A DNA stretch of 39,893 nucleotides, taken from NCBI GenBank assembly GCA_041621405.1, contig JBFKAV010000013.1, forward strand, positions 1-39,893, read 5' to 3'. Under the pieces are notes generated by a model. It was not told the origin of the DNA, did not search any database, and saw nothing but the letters and a program-made list of their open reading frames with translations. Both the position numbers and the translations under genes were made by a program. This stretch comes from JBFKAV01 sp041621405 (GTDB taxonomy: Bacteria > Pseudomonadota > Alphaproteobacteria > Rhodobacterales > Rhodobacteraceae). The number at the start of each line of letters is the position of its first letter. The first letter of the stretch is position 1. Shown piece after piece: positions 1-7,433 of the stretch.

Positions 1-236
1 CCCACCGCCACGCCAAAGCGCAGCGCGCGGCGGCGCTCGAGCATCAGGTAGAGGAAGTGCTGGCCGGTCACGATCACGATCTCGCCGGGCTCATAGCCGC
101 GCCGGACGCGGATCGTCTGGCGCTGTAGCTGCTCGGGCAAGATGAAGGGCTCGGCCTGGGTGGCCCGCGCAACGCGCGGCAACCCAGGCAGGGCGAGGGC
201 GGCGGAGAGGGCAAGGCAATGGCGTCGGGTGATCAC
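1..236 (-). CDS. L,D-transpeptidase family protein, N-terminal part (runs off the window)
   Basis: Reading the minus strand from a GTG at 236 gives 78 codons before the window edge. The first ~25 residues (MITRRHCLALSAALALPGLP, then RVARA) look like a Sec signal peptide. The following segment, with GYEPGEIVIVTGQHFLYLML and then ALRFGVAVG, matches the entry strand pattern of ErfK/YbiS/YcfS/YnhG-type L,D-transpeptidases. Those enzymes make 3-3 peptidoglycan crosslinks or attach proteins to peptidoglycan in the periplasm. The catalytic HXX14-17-[S/T]HGC region lies outside the window, so activity cannot be judged. No ATG is available in frame near the start; GTG was chosen because it gives a compact signal peptide. 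A TTG 14 codons further upstream is the alternative. It diverges from the cytochrome gene at 397. Confidence 0.72.
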   Translation of the reverse strand, partial: MITRRHCLALSAALALPGLPRVARATQAEPFILPEQLQRQTIRVRRGYEPGEIVIVTGQHFLYLMLERRRALRFGVAV

Positions 237-396
237 GTCTGGAGTTCTCGCATTCAGGCAGGACAATGGCGGCAGGCTAACCGCAGCCGCCCTGTGCACA
301 AAGGAGAATCCACCTCGGCGAGGCGCCGCCGGCTCACCGTTTCGTGAGCGCATGGCGGCTTGACCGGGACGGCGGCGTCGCGAAAGGGTCCGGCCT
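237..396. other. Divergent intergenic region between the transpeptidase and cytochrome c genes
   Basis: No gene is visible. A small inverted repeat, GCTCAC at 332-337 and GTGAGC at 344-349, lies here with a 6-nt loop. TTGACC at 360-365 could be a -35 element for the cytochrome gene, but no good -10 follows at 16-18 bases. AAAGGG at 383-388 is the probable ribosome binding site for the ATG at 397. Confidence 0.35.
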
Positions 397-816
397 ATGG
401 CCTGGCTCGCTCTGCCCCTGCTTCTCGTTCTCGCCGCGCCAGCGCTTGCCGGTGGCCACGGCGCGGCGCTTTATGCAGAGCACTGTGCCGCCTGCCACGG
501 GGCCTGGCTCGAAGGTCAGCCCGACTGGCGCAAGCCCAATCCGGACGGCACGCTGCCGGCGCCGCCGCACGATGAGACCGGCCACACCTGGCATCACGGC
601 GACGGCCTGCTCACGGACTACATCAGGCGTGGTGGCTCTGCAGTGTTGGCCGATGCCGGGATCGAAAATGTCCGATCGGCCATGCCCGGCTTCGGGGAGG
701 CGCTTTCCGAGGAAGACATCACCGCCGTGCTGAACTATATCAAGTCAACCTGGCCGCCGCGCATTCAGGAACTGCAACGGACGCGCACCGAGGCCGAAGA
801 GCTTTCAGGGAACTGA
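397..816 (+). CDS. Exported c-type cytochrome (class I, monoheme)
   Basis: The 139-residue product begins with a hydrophobic signal peptide (MAWLALPLLLVLAAPALA) that is probably cleaved before residue 19 or 20. The heme-attachment motif CAACH is at residues 30-34, with His34 as proximal ligand. The axial methionine is probably Met96 in SAMPGFG, followed by the LSEEDITAVLNYIK helix typical of class I cytochromes c. It is therefore a small periplasmic electron carrier. Its partner is not evident. The stop is 2 bases before the ATG of the DsbA-like gene, so the two are almost certainly cotranscribed. Both sit next to the copper module, which is compatible with a redox role in copper handling, but nothing in the sequence proves that. 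Confidence 0.85.
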   Translation: MAWLALPLLLVLAAPALAGGHGAALYAEHCAACHGAWLEGQPDWRKPNPDGTLPAPPHDETGHTWHHGDGLLTDYIRRGGSAVLADAGIENVRSAMPGFGEALSEEDITAVLNYIKSTWPPRIQELQRTRTEAEELSGN

Positions 817-818
817 CG

Positions 819-1550
819 ATGCCAAGACCCCTTGCCGCCCTCGCCATCGCGCTCGCCCTCGCGGCACCCGCCGCCGCCGAGGAGCTTTCGCCGGAGGAGG
901 TCAAGCGCCTCGCGCTCGAGGCGATCCTGGAAAATCCCGAGATCGTGATGGAGGCCGTCGCGATCCTCCGCGAGCGCGAAGAGGCGGCCCAGGCCGAGGC
1001 CACCAAGGCCGCGATCGCCGAACTCGGGCAGATGCTCGAGGCCGATCCCAACGCGCCGGTTCTGGGAAATCCAGATGGCGACGTCACCGTGGTGGAGTTC
1101 TTCGACTACAACTGCCCCTACTGCAAGCAGGCCTCGGACGAGGTCAAGGCGCTTCTTGCCGCCGATCCCGAGATCCGGCTGGTCTACCGCGAATGGCCGA
1201 TCTTGGGCGAGGGCTCGGTCTACGCAGCCCGCGCCGCGCTCGCCGCGCGCGAGCAGGGCAAGTACGCGGAGTTCCACTGGGCGCTGATGGCGGACCGCGC
1301 CCGCAAGGACGAGGCTGGCGTGCTCCGGATCGCCGAAGCGGTCGGCCTCGACGTCGAGCGGCTGAGGGAAGACATGGAGGCCGAGGCGGTCATGAGCCAC
1401 ATCGCCCAGTCGATGGCGATGGCCGAGAGTCTCGGCTTCTCCGGCACGCCCTCCTTCGTGATCGGCGGACAGCCGGTGTTCGGCTACGTGCCGCGGGACG
1501 ATCTTGCGGCCATCGTCGCCGACGCCCGCGCCGAGACGGCAGGCGAGTAG
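819..1550 (+). CDS. DsbA-family periplasmic thiol-disulfide oxidoreductase
   Basis: This 243-residue protein has a signal peptide (MPRPLAALAIALALAAPAAA). A helical charged stretch of about 60 residues follows, then a thioredoxin-fold DsbA domain. The redox motif CPYC is at residues 99-102 within VEFFDYNCPYCKQ, and the conserved cis-proline lies in SGTPSFVIGGQPVFGY. This matches the Com1/BdbD-like DsbA group, which forms or isomerises disulfides in exported proteins; the helical N-terminal extension is common in that group and may mediate oligomerisation. The ATG at 819 is preceded by AGGGAA and is tightly coupled to the upstream cytochrome gene. The client is unknown; the cytochrome and copper proteins are only positional suggestions. 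Confidence 0.85.
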   Translation: MPRPLAALAIALALAAPAAAEELSPEEVKRLALEAILENPEIVMEAVAILREREEAAQAEATKAAIAELGQMLEADPNAPVLGNPDGDVTVVEFFDYNCPYCKQASDEVKALLAADPEIRLVYREWPILGEGSVYAARAALAAREQGKYAEFHWALMADRARKDEAGVLRIAEAVGLDVERLREDMEAEAVMSHIAQSMAMAESLGFSGTPSFVIGGQPVFGYVPRDDLAAIVADARAETAGE

Positions 1551-1553
1551 CGC

Positions 1554-1751
1554 TCAGGTCACTGTCGCCGGGAAACCAATCCCGGCCAAAGCGGCGATCA
1601 GCGCCGGCGCCGTGGCGGCGCTTTCCACTTCGACCACGCGCGCGTCGAGATCGACCTTGACGGTCGCTTTTTCGTCGATGCGGGCGATGGCCGCCTCGAC
1701 GCTCGCCTTGCAGTGACCGCAGTTCATATCGGGAACGGAAAGGCGGGTCAT
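1554..1751 (-). CDS. copZ: Copper chaperone, heavy-metal-associated (HMA) domain, CopZ-like
   Basis: A 65-residue single HMA domain with the metal motif MNCGHC near residues 9-14. Such proteins carry Cu(I) in the cytoplasm and hand it to CopA or to the CueR-type sensor. The ATG at 1751 was chosen over a possible upstream start at 1847 for three reasons: AGAGGAG lies 7 bases before it, the domain starts immediately after it, and the upstream codons run through a CueR-type promoter. It is convergent with the DsbA-like gene (3 bases between stops) and divergent from copA. The MerR-type promoter at 1781-1811 drives it, leaving a leader of about 20-25 bases. Confidence 0.88.
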   Translation of the reverse strand: MTRLSVPDMNCGHCKASVEAAIARIDEKATVKVDLDARVVEVESAATAPALIAALAGIGFPATVT

Positions 1752-1780
1752 CTCGGGGCTCCTCTGTGGGTCAAGCCAGC

Positions 1781-1811
1781 GATATGGGCCTTCCCCTGCC
1801 GGGAAGGTCAA
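1781..1811 (-). promoter_or_regulatory. CueR-type (MerR-family) copper promoter of copZ
   Basis: On the minus strand the -35 is TTGACC (1811-1806) and the -10 is CATATC (1786-1781), separated by exactly 19 bp. The spacer holds an inverted repeat, CCTTCCC with GGGAAGG. A 19-bp spacer carrying a dyad that starts ACCTTCC is the known signature of CueR-activated copper promoters. The -35 and -10 hexamers are identical to those of the divergent copA promoter. Confidence 0.85.
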
Positions 1812-1850
1812 GAGGGCGGCTGAGTCCCGCGGAAGTCTCGCTGGCACCCC

Positions 1851-1881
1851 TTGACCTTCCAGCGTTGGGAACCTTCATATC
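1851..1881 (+). promoter_or_regulatory. CueR-type (MerR-family) copper promoter of copA
   Basis: The -35 is TTGACC at 1851-1856 and the -10 is CATATC at 1876-1881, with a 19-bp spacer containing a weaker TTCC/GGAA dyad (TTCC at 1857-1860, GGAA at 1868-1871). The -10 ends 6 bases before the ATG at 1888. The expected transcription start therefore coincides with the start codon, and no Shine-Dalgarno sequence precedes that ATG. Confidence 0.82.
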
Positions 1882-1887
1882 CAAGCG

Positions 1888-4350
1888 ATGACCGCCGTTA
1901 CGACCATTCAGATCGATGGCATGACTTGCGCCTCCTGCGTGGCGCGGGTCGAGCGATTGCTCGCGGCTCAGCCGGGGGTGGAGGCGGCCACCGCAAACCT
2001 CGCCACCGAGAGCGTCACCTTGCTCCTCGGGCCTGGGTCCAATTCCGCCAAGCTCGGCGAAGCGCTCGCCCGCGCCGGCTACCCGGCGCGCGAGGAGACG
2101 CTGACGCTTTCGATCGAGGGCATGACCTGCGCCTCCTGCGTCGACCGCGTGGAGCGGGTACTGAAGGCCCAGCCCGGTGTCGAAGAGGCAAGCGTCAACC
2201 TCGCCAGCGAAAGCGCACAGGTGCGCTACCTCTCCGGCGCGGTCACGCCGGAGGCGCTGGCGGCGGCAGTGTCGAAGGCGGGATATGCCGCGCTGCCCCG
2301 CGAGGCGGCCCAAGCAAGGCCGGGCAAGGACGCCGAGGCCGAGCACTACCGGCGCCTCACGCTGATCGCGGGCGCGCTGACGCTGCCGGTGTTCCTCGTC
2401 GAGATGGGCGGGCACCTCTTCCCGGCGCTGCACCACTGGATCGCGGCGACGATCGGTCTCCAGACCTCCTGGGTGATCCAGTTCCTGCTCATCAGCGTCG
2501 TCCTCGCCGGGCCAGGCCGGGTGTTCTTCGTCAAGGGCGTCCCCGGGCTTCTGCGAGCCAGCCCCGACATGAATGCCCTGGTCGCGCTTGGCACCGCGGC
2601 CGCCTGGGGCTATTCCACGCTGGCCACTTTCGCACCGGGGCTGCTGCCCGAGGGGTCGCGGGTTGTCTATTTCGAGGCCGCCGGCGTGATCGTCACGCTG
2701 ATCCTGATGGGCCGCTGGCTCGAAGCCCGCGCCAAGGGCCGCACCGGGGCGGCGATCGCCCGGCTGATCGGCCTGCAGCCGAAGACCGCTCGGGTCGAGC
2801 GCGACGGCCGCCTCGAAGAGCGCCCGATCGCCGAGATCGGGCTCGGCGACGTGATCCAGGTGCGTCCGGGCGAGCGGGTCCCGGTCGACGGCGAGGTGAC
2901 GGGCGGCTCCTCCTACGTCGACGAGAGCATGCTTACCGGCGAGCCGGTGCCGGTGGCCAAGGCCGAGGGTGCCAGGGTCGTCGGCGGCACCGTGAACGGC
3001 ACCGGAGCGCTCACGCTCACGGCCACCGCCGTCGGCGAGGCGACCGTGCTGGCGCGGATCGTGAGGATGGTGGAGGAGGCGCAGGGCGCCAAGCTGCCGA
3101 TCCAGGCGCTGGTCGACAGGGTGACCGCGGTCTTCGTGCCCGTGGTGATCGCCGTGGCGGCGCTGACGGTTGCGATCTGGCTCCTCGCCGGCCCGGCGCC
3201 TGCCCTGACACTGGCGCTAGTCTCCGGCGTCTCGGTCCTGATCATCGCATGCCCCTGCGCAATGGGCCTGGCCACGCCCACCTCGATCATGGTCGGCACC
3301 GGCCGCGCAGCGGAGCTCGGGGTGCTGTTCCGCAAGGGCGACGCGCTGCAGCGGCTGGAAGGCGCGAAGGTCGTGGCCCTCGACAAGACCGGCACGCTCA
3401 CCGCCGGGCGGCCCGAGCTCACCGATCTCATTCCCGCCGCGGGCTTCGAGGAGGCGGAGGTGCTCAGCCTCGTCGCCGGCGCCGAGGCGGCCTCCGAACA
3501 CCCGATCGCCCGCGCCATCTTGCGCGCCGCCGAGGCGCAAGGCCCGCTGCCGCAGGCCGAGGGCTTCGAGTCGATCACCGGCTTCGGGCTCCGCGCCCGC
3601 GTGGAGGGGCGCGACGTGCTGGTGGGCGCAGGACGCCTGCTTGCGCGTGAAGGCATCGACACCATACCGCTCGCGGCCGAGGCCGAGCGGCTCGCCAGCC
3701 AGGGCCGCACCGCGCTTTTCGCCGCCATCGACGGCCGCGCGGCGGCGGTGATCGGCGTGGCCGACCCGCTGAAACCCGGCACCAAGGCAGCCATCGCGGC
3801 GCTGCACGTGCTGGGGCTCGAAGTGGCGATGATCACCGGCGACGGTGAAGGCACCGCCAGGGCAATCGCCGCCGAAGCGGGGATCGACAGGGTCGAGGCC
3901 GACGTGCTGCCCGAGGGCAAGGTCGCCGCGCTGAAGGCGCTTCGCACCGCGGCCGGGCCGATCGTCTTCGTCGGCGACGGCATCAACGACGCGCCGGCGC
4001 TGGCCGAGGCGGATGTCGGCATCGCCATCGGCACCGGGACCGATGTCGCCATCGAGGCCGGCGACGTGGTGCTGATCTCGGGCGACCTGCGGGGCGTGGT
4101 GAACGCGCTCCACCTAAGCCGCCGCACCATGCGCAACATCCGGCAGAACCTCGCCTGGGCCTTCGGCTACAACGCCGCGCTGATCCCTGTGGCTGCCGGC
4201 GTGCTCTGGCCGCTGAACGGGACGCTGCTTTCACCCATGCTCGCGGCCGGGGCGATGGCGCTCTCCTCGGTCTTCGTGCTGACGAACGCGCTGCGGCTCC
4301 GTTTTGTGGAGCCGGCCCTGGTCGAGGAGGCAAGGCATGAACATCGGTGA
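1888..4350 (+). CDS. copA: Cu(I)-exporting P1B-type ATPase
   Basis: The 820-residue product has two N-terminal HMA domains with GMTCASC motifs (cysteines 14/17 and 81/84) and eight expected membrane helices. The transmembrane metal motif is CPC (455-457) within IIACPCAMGLATP. The phosphorylated aspartate is D499 in DKTGT, the actuator carries LTGEP, and the hinge carries GDGINDAPAL. The CPC plus GLATPTSIMVGTG context is that of CopA-type Cu(I) exporters rather than Zn/Cd pumps. It moves cytoplasmic Cu(I) across the inner membrane using ATP. The start at 1888 gives a complete first HMA domain, but it lacks a Shine-Dalgarno and lies at the predicted transcription start. The 3' end overlaps cueR by 14 bases, so pump and sensor are made from one transcript. 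Confidence 0.96.
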   Translation: MTAVTTIQIDGMTCASCVARVERLLAAQPGVEAATANLATESVTLLLGPGSNSAKLGEALARAGYPAREETLTLSIEGMTCASCVDRVERVLKAQPGVEEASVNLASESAQVRYLSGAVTPEALAAAVSKAGYAALPREAAQARPGKDAEAEHYRRLTLIAGALTLPVFLVEMGGHLFPALHHWIAATIGLQTSWVIQFLLISVVLAGPGRVFFVKGVPGLLRASPDMNALVALGTAAAWGYSTLATFAPGLLPEGSRVVYFEAAGVIVTLILMGRWLEARAKGRTGAAIARLIGLQPKTARVERDGRLEERPIAEIGLGDVIQVRPGERVPVDGEVTGGSSYVDESMLTGEPVPVAKAEGARVVGGTVNGTGALTLTATAVGEATVLARIVRMVEEAQGAKLPIQALVDRVTAVFVPVVIAVAALTVAIWLLAGPAPALTLALVSGVSVLIIACPCAMGLATPTSIMVGTGRAAELGVLFRKGDALQRLEGAKVVALDKTGTLTAGRPELTDLIPAAGFEEAEVLSLVAGAEAASEHPIARAILRAAEAQGPLPQAEGFESITGFGLRARVEGRDVLVGAGRLLAREGIDTIPLAAEAERLASQGRTALFAAIDGRAAAVIGVADPLKPGTKAAIAALHVLGLEVAMITGDGEGTARAIAAEAGIDRVEADVLPEGKVAALKALRTAAGPIVFVGDGINDAPALAEADVGIAIGTGTDVAIEAGDVVLISGDLRGVVNALHLSRRTMRNIRQNLAWAFGYNAALIPVAAGVLWPLNGTLLSPMLAAGAMALSSVFVLTNALRLRFVEPALVEEARHEHR

Positions 4351-4741
4351 GGTCGCCCACCGCTCGGGCCTGCCGGCGAAGACCATCCGCTACTACGAGG
4401 AGATTGGCCTGATCCGCCCCTCGCGCGCCGGCAACGGCTACCGCGCCTTCGGCGAGAGCGACCTGCACAAGCTCGCCTTCCTCAGCCGGGCGCGCGGCCT
4501 CGGCTTCTCGATCGAGGATTGCCGGGCGCTGCTTGCGCTCTGGGAAGACCGGAGCCGGACTTCTGCCGAGGTGAAGCGGATCGCGACGCAGCATCTGGCC
4601 GAGATCGGTCGCAAGATCGCCGAGCTTGAGGCGATGCGCGCCACGCTCGGCCATCTGGTCGAGGCCTGCGCCGGCGACGACCGACCCGATTGCCCCATCC
4701 TGGCCGAGCTCTCGGGCGGTTCCGCGGCATCCCGCAGCTGA
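4337..4741 (+). CDS. cueR: MerR-family copper-responsive regulator, CueR type
   Basis: The 134-residue protein opens with the MerR winged-helix signature (MNIGEVAHRSGLPAKTIRYY), followed by the dimerisation coiled coil. The C-terminal metal loop is CAGDDRPDC, two cysteines separated by seven residues, as in the Cu(I)/Ag(I)/Au(I) sensor CueR. It should bind and distort the 19-bp-spaced promoters at 1781-1811 and 1851-1881, activating copZ and copA in copper excess. The start ATG lies inside the last codons of copA with an AGGC-containing stretch upstream, so translation is coupled to copA. Because it is transcribed with copA it would also increase its own level, a positive feedback not present where cueR is divergent. 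Confidence 0.92.
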   Translation: MNIGEVAHRSGLPAKTIRYYEEIGLIRPSRAGNGYRAFGESDLHKLAFLSRARGLGFSIEDCRALLALWEDRSRTSAEVKRIATQHLAEIGRKIAELEAMRATLGHLVEACAGDDRPDCPILAELSGGSAASRS

Positions 4742-5118
4742 TCGTGCGGGAAGGCCGGAGCGCGGCTTGAATTCTTGACGCGGTCCGGCTCGCCCCGCGA
4801 GGCACGGGCGCGCATGTTTTCCCCGTATCCGCGGGCAGCTTTGCCGGGCGGCGGTGACGATCGACCGCTCGCCTTCCCCACCACGTCGGGCGAGCGCCGG
4901 CGGCTTGAAGGGCCCGGATGGCTCCAGAGTGCGGCAAGGGAAACCGCGGAGCGGCCGGTCCTCGAGACATCCTTGCGTCCCAATCCCGCGGCGGCAGAAA
5001 TCGATCCACCGTTCTGCGGTGATCGTGGGATGCAATGCGATCGTGATGGGCTCCATCGGCCGCCACGGATTCGCCGGGCAGGTCGGTTGCCGGGTTGCCG
5101 ATGCCGGGCCGAAGCCGA
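4742..5118. other. 377-base stretch without a convincing gene
   Basis: This gap separates the convergent ends of cueR (plus) and glk (minus). Open frames exist on both strands, but they run into the neighbouring genes as antisense frames, are rich in Arg/Pro/Ser, and lack a usable ribosome binding site or recognisable domain. I see no clear T-tailed terminator for either neighbour and no terminal inverted repeats. It may hold a decayed gene or a small RNA; the sequence does not decide. Confidence 0.5.
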
Positions 5119-6090
5119 TCAGGCGCCGAGGCGTCCGAGGTGGTGGGCGAGGCCGTGCAGCGCGGCGAAGTCGTCCTCGATCACGCTCACCGAGAAGCTC
5201 TCCATGAACGGGGCGAACCGGCCCTTGTCGCGGAAGGCCGCGGTGAAGCCGAAACCGTCGAGGTGGGGCGCGAGCGCGCGGGCGACGCCGCCTGCGAGGA
5301 AGACGCCACCGAAGGGCAGCATGGTCAGCGCCAGGTCGCCCGCGACGGCGCCGAGAAGTCCGGCGAAGAGCCGCACCGCCTGCTCGGCGCGGGGGTCCGA
5401 GCCATCCGCCAGCGCCGCCATGATGTCCGCCGCGCTCGATGCCCGCGGCGTGCCCGCTTCCTCGCCCAGCCAGGCGTAGAGATGCCCGAGCCCCCGGCCC
5501 GAAAGCGCGTCCTCCACCGAGGCGAAACCGTGCTCGCGGGCGAGGAAGCGCGAGAGCCGCAGGTCGGCCTCGGTCCGTACCGGGAAGGTGACGTGTCCGG
5601 CCTCGGCCGGCACCACGAGGCGGCCGAAGCCGCCTTCGTGGACCGGGGCGACGTTGAAGCCGGTGCCGACGCCGATCACCAGCCGGCTGGCGCCCGGCGC
5701 GTGAGCCGGGCCCGCGACGATGGGTGTGAGCGCCCGGGCGTCGAGATGGCCAAGGGCGTGGCCCTGGGCCTGGAGGTCGTTCAGAACCGCGACCCGCTCG
5801 GCCCGCGTGGCGCGCGCCACGGTTGCCTCGTCGATCTCCCAGTCGAGGTTGGTGAGCTGGCCCCTGCCGTCACGCACCGGGCCGGCGACGGCCACCGCGG
5901 CCGCGGCGCAATCCACGCCGTCGTTTTCGGCGATGAAGGTCTCGAGCACAGCGGCGAGACTTGCGTGCCCCCTGTTGGCATAGCGGCGGACCGTCTCGGG
6001 CAGCAGCCGTGCCCCCTCGGCCAGCGCCACACGTGTATTGGTGCCGCCGGTATCGGCGACAAGCGCGTAGCGATCGGCGGTCAGGGCCAT
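5119..6090 (-). CDS. glk: Glucokinase (Glk family)
   Basis: The 323-residue protein has the phosphate-binding motif ADTGGTNTR at residues 12-20 near the N-terminus, then a GVGTGFN loop and the PAEAGHVTFPV segment with its conserved Glu and His. FLAGGVA lies near the C-terminus. This pattern fits PF02685 glucokinases (ATP + D-glucose to glucose-6-phosphate) rather than ROK kinases, which carry a CXCGXXGC zinc motif that is absent here. The ATG at 6090 is chosen because GGAG lies just upstream; a longer start at 6129 would run into the upstream beta-glucosidase gene. It is the last gene of the aglR-bgl-glk operon and would phosphorylate glucose released by the GH1 and GH13 enzymes encoded nearby. 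Confidence 0.92.
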   Translation of the reverse strand: MALTADRYALVADTGGTNTRVALAEGARLLPETVRRYANRGHASLAAVLETFIAENDGVDCAAAAVAVAGPVRDGRGQLTNLDWEIDEATVARATRAERVAVLNDLQAQGHALGHLDARALTPIVAGPAHAPGASRLVIGVGTGFNVAPVHEGGFGRLVVPAEAGHVTFPVRTEADLRLSRFLAREHGFASVEDALSGRGLGHLYAWLGEEAGTPRASSAADIMAALADGSDPRAEQAVRLFAGLLGAVAGDLALTMLPFGGVFLAGGVARALAPHLDGFGFTAAFRDKGRFAPFMESFSVSVIEDDFAALHGLAHHLGRLGA

Positions 6091-6106
6091 GGGCGGGCTC
6101 CGGATC

Positions 6107-7429
6107 TCAGCGGGCCAGCGCCCGTGCAAGCGCGTGATAGGACGCTTTCGGGGTCCGCTTCAAGCTCGTGAAGTCCACGTGGACGAGGCCGAACCGCTTG
6201 CCGTAGCCGAGCGCCCATTCGAAATTGTCGAGGAGCGACCAGCAGAAATAGCCCTTCACCGGAACGCCCTCGGCGGCGGCCTTGCGGACTTCCTGCAGGT
6301 GCGCCGCGAGATAGGCGATGCGGTCGTCGTCCTGCACCCGGCCGTCGCGCAAAGGGTCGGGCGCGGCCATCCCGTTCTCGGTGACGTAGAGCGGCAGCTC
6401 GCCGGTGTAGTCGGACTGCATGCGGCGGAGGAAGTAGCCGATCCCCTCGGGGTGGATTTCCCAGTCCATTTCGGTCTTGGGCAGCGGCCCCGGCACCTCG
6501 GTCAACGCCGGCCAGGCGCCCTCGGACGGGGCGATGCGGGTGCAGGTGTAGTAGTTCGCGCCGCACCAATCCAGCGGCTGGGCGAAGGTGTCGAAGTCGG
6601 CCTCCCAGCCGCCCGGCAGGTAGGGCTCGAGGCCCTCGAGCGCCTGCATCGGATACTCCCGGAGGAAGATGCCGGAGAGGAACCAGCGGTTGTAGATCGC
6701 GTCCTGGGTCGCCGCCGCCCGTGCGGCCTCGGGGCTGTCGTCGGCCGCGAAGGCGCGCTCGAAGTTGAAAACCGCGCCGAGGTTGCGAACGCCCTGACCG
6801 CGCAGGGCCTGGATCGCCCGGCCATGGGCGAGGAGCACGTGGTGCATCGCCCGCGCGGCGGCGCGGATGTCGCGCAGCCCCGGCGCGTGCGCCCCCTTGA
6901 AATGCGACAGCCAGGCCACGCACCAGGGCTCGTTGATCGGCGCGGTGGACCAGAGCCGGTCGCCAAGTCGGCGGGCGATGACCTCGGCGTAGGAAGCGAA
7001 CCAGCCGGCGATGTCGCGATTGCGCCATCCGCCGAGGTCGGCGAGCGCGGAGGGCAGCTCCCAGTGGTAGAGCGTAAGCGCCGGCTTGAGGCCACGGGCG
7101 AGCAACCCGTCGACGAGCCGGTCATAGAAGTCGAGACCGGCCGCGTTGACCCTACCGCGCCCCTCCGGCATCACCCGGGCCCAGGAGGCCGAAAAGCGAT
7201 AGACGTCGAGATTGGCGGCCTTCAGGAGATCGAGGTCCTCCGACCAGCGGTTGAGGTGGTCGCAGGCGAGATCGCCATTCTCGGCGTTGACCACGTTGCC
7301 TGGGGTGGCCGCGAAGTCGTCCCAATGGGTCGGTCCGGCGCCACCCTGGGCGTGGCCTTCGATCTGATAGGCGGAAGTGGCGGCTCCGAACAGGAAGCCT
7401 TCGGGGAAATCGGCACGGGTTGGCAGCAT
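6107..7429 (-). CDS. bglA: Beta-glucosidase, glycoside hydrolase family 1
   Basis: The 440-residue protein spans a complete GH1 (beta/alpha)8 barrel. The N-terminal signature is FLFGAATSAYQIEGH. The acid/base Glu167 lies in APINEPW and the nucleophile Glu351 in LYVTENGM. There is no signal peptide, so it is cytoplasmic and acts on imported beta-glucosides such as cellobiose, or on aryl glucosides. The ATG at 7429 is 4 bases after the aglR stop; upstream in-frame codons lie inside aglR and look like shadow sequence. glk follows 16 bases later. A retaining beta-glucosidase sharing a regulator with an alpha-glucoside operon suggests that the locus handles mixed glucosides, although cross-regulation is inferred only from gene order and operators. 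Confidence 0.93.
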   Translation of the reverse strand: MLPTRADFPEGFLFGAATSAYQIEGHAQGGAGPTHWDDFAATPGNVVNAENGDLACDHLNRWSEDLDLLKAANLDVYRFSASWARVMPEGRGRVNAAGLDFYDRLVDGLLARGLKPALTLYHWELPSALADLGGWRNRDIAGWFASYAEVIARRLGDRLWSTAPINEPWCVAWLSHFKGAHAPGLRDIRAAARAMHHVLLAHGRAIQALRGQGVRNLGAVFNFERAFAADDSPEAARAAATQDAIYNRWFLSGIFLREYPMQALEGLEPYLPGGWEADFDTFAQPLDWCGANYYTCTRIAPSEGAWPALTEVPGPLPKTEMDWEIHPEGIGYFLRRMQSDYTGELPLYVTENGMAAPDPLRDGRVQDDDRIAYLAAHLQEVRKAAAEGVPVKGYFCWSLLDNFEWALGYGKRFGLVHVDFTSLKRTPKASYHALARALAR

Positions 7430-7433
7430 GGGC

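Noticed and set aside
332..349. GCTCAC/GTGAGC inverted repeat in the leftmost intergenic region.
   Set aside because: Short, no T-tail, no matching copies; not enough to call a regulator site or terminator.
1851..3650. Long plus-strand open frame of about 600 codons overlapping copA in another frame.
   Set aside because: Arg/Gly/Pro-rich shadow of the copA coding sequence; copA in the other frame has all P-type ATPase motifs.
2913..5066. Long antisense frames across copA, cueR and the following gap.
   Set aside because: Serine/alanine/arginine-rich, no domain, no ribosome site; typical antisense openness in GC-rich codon-biased genes.
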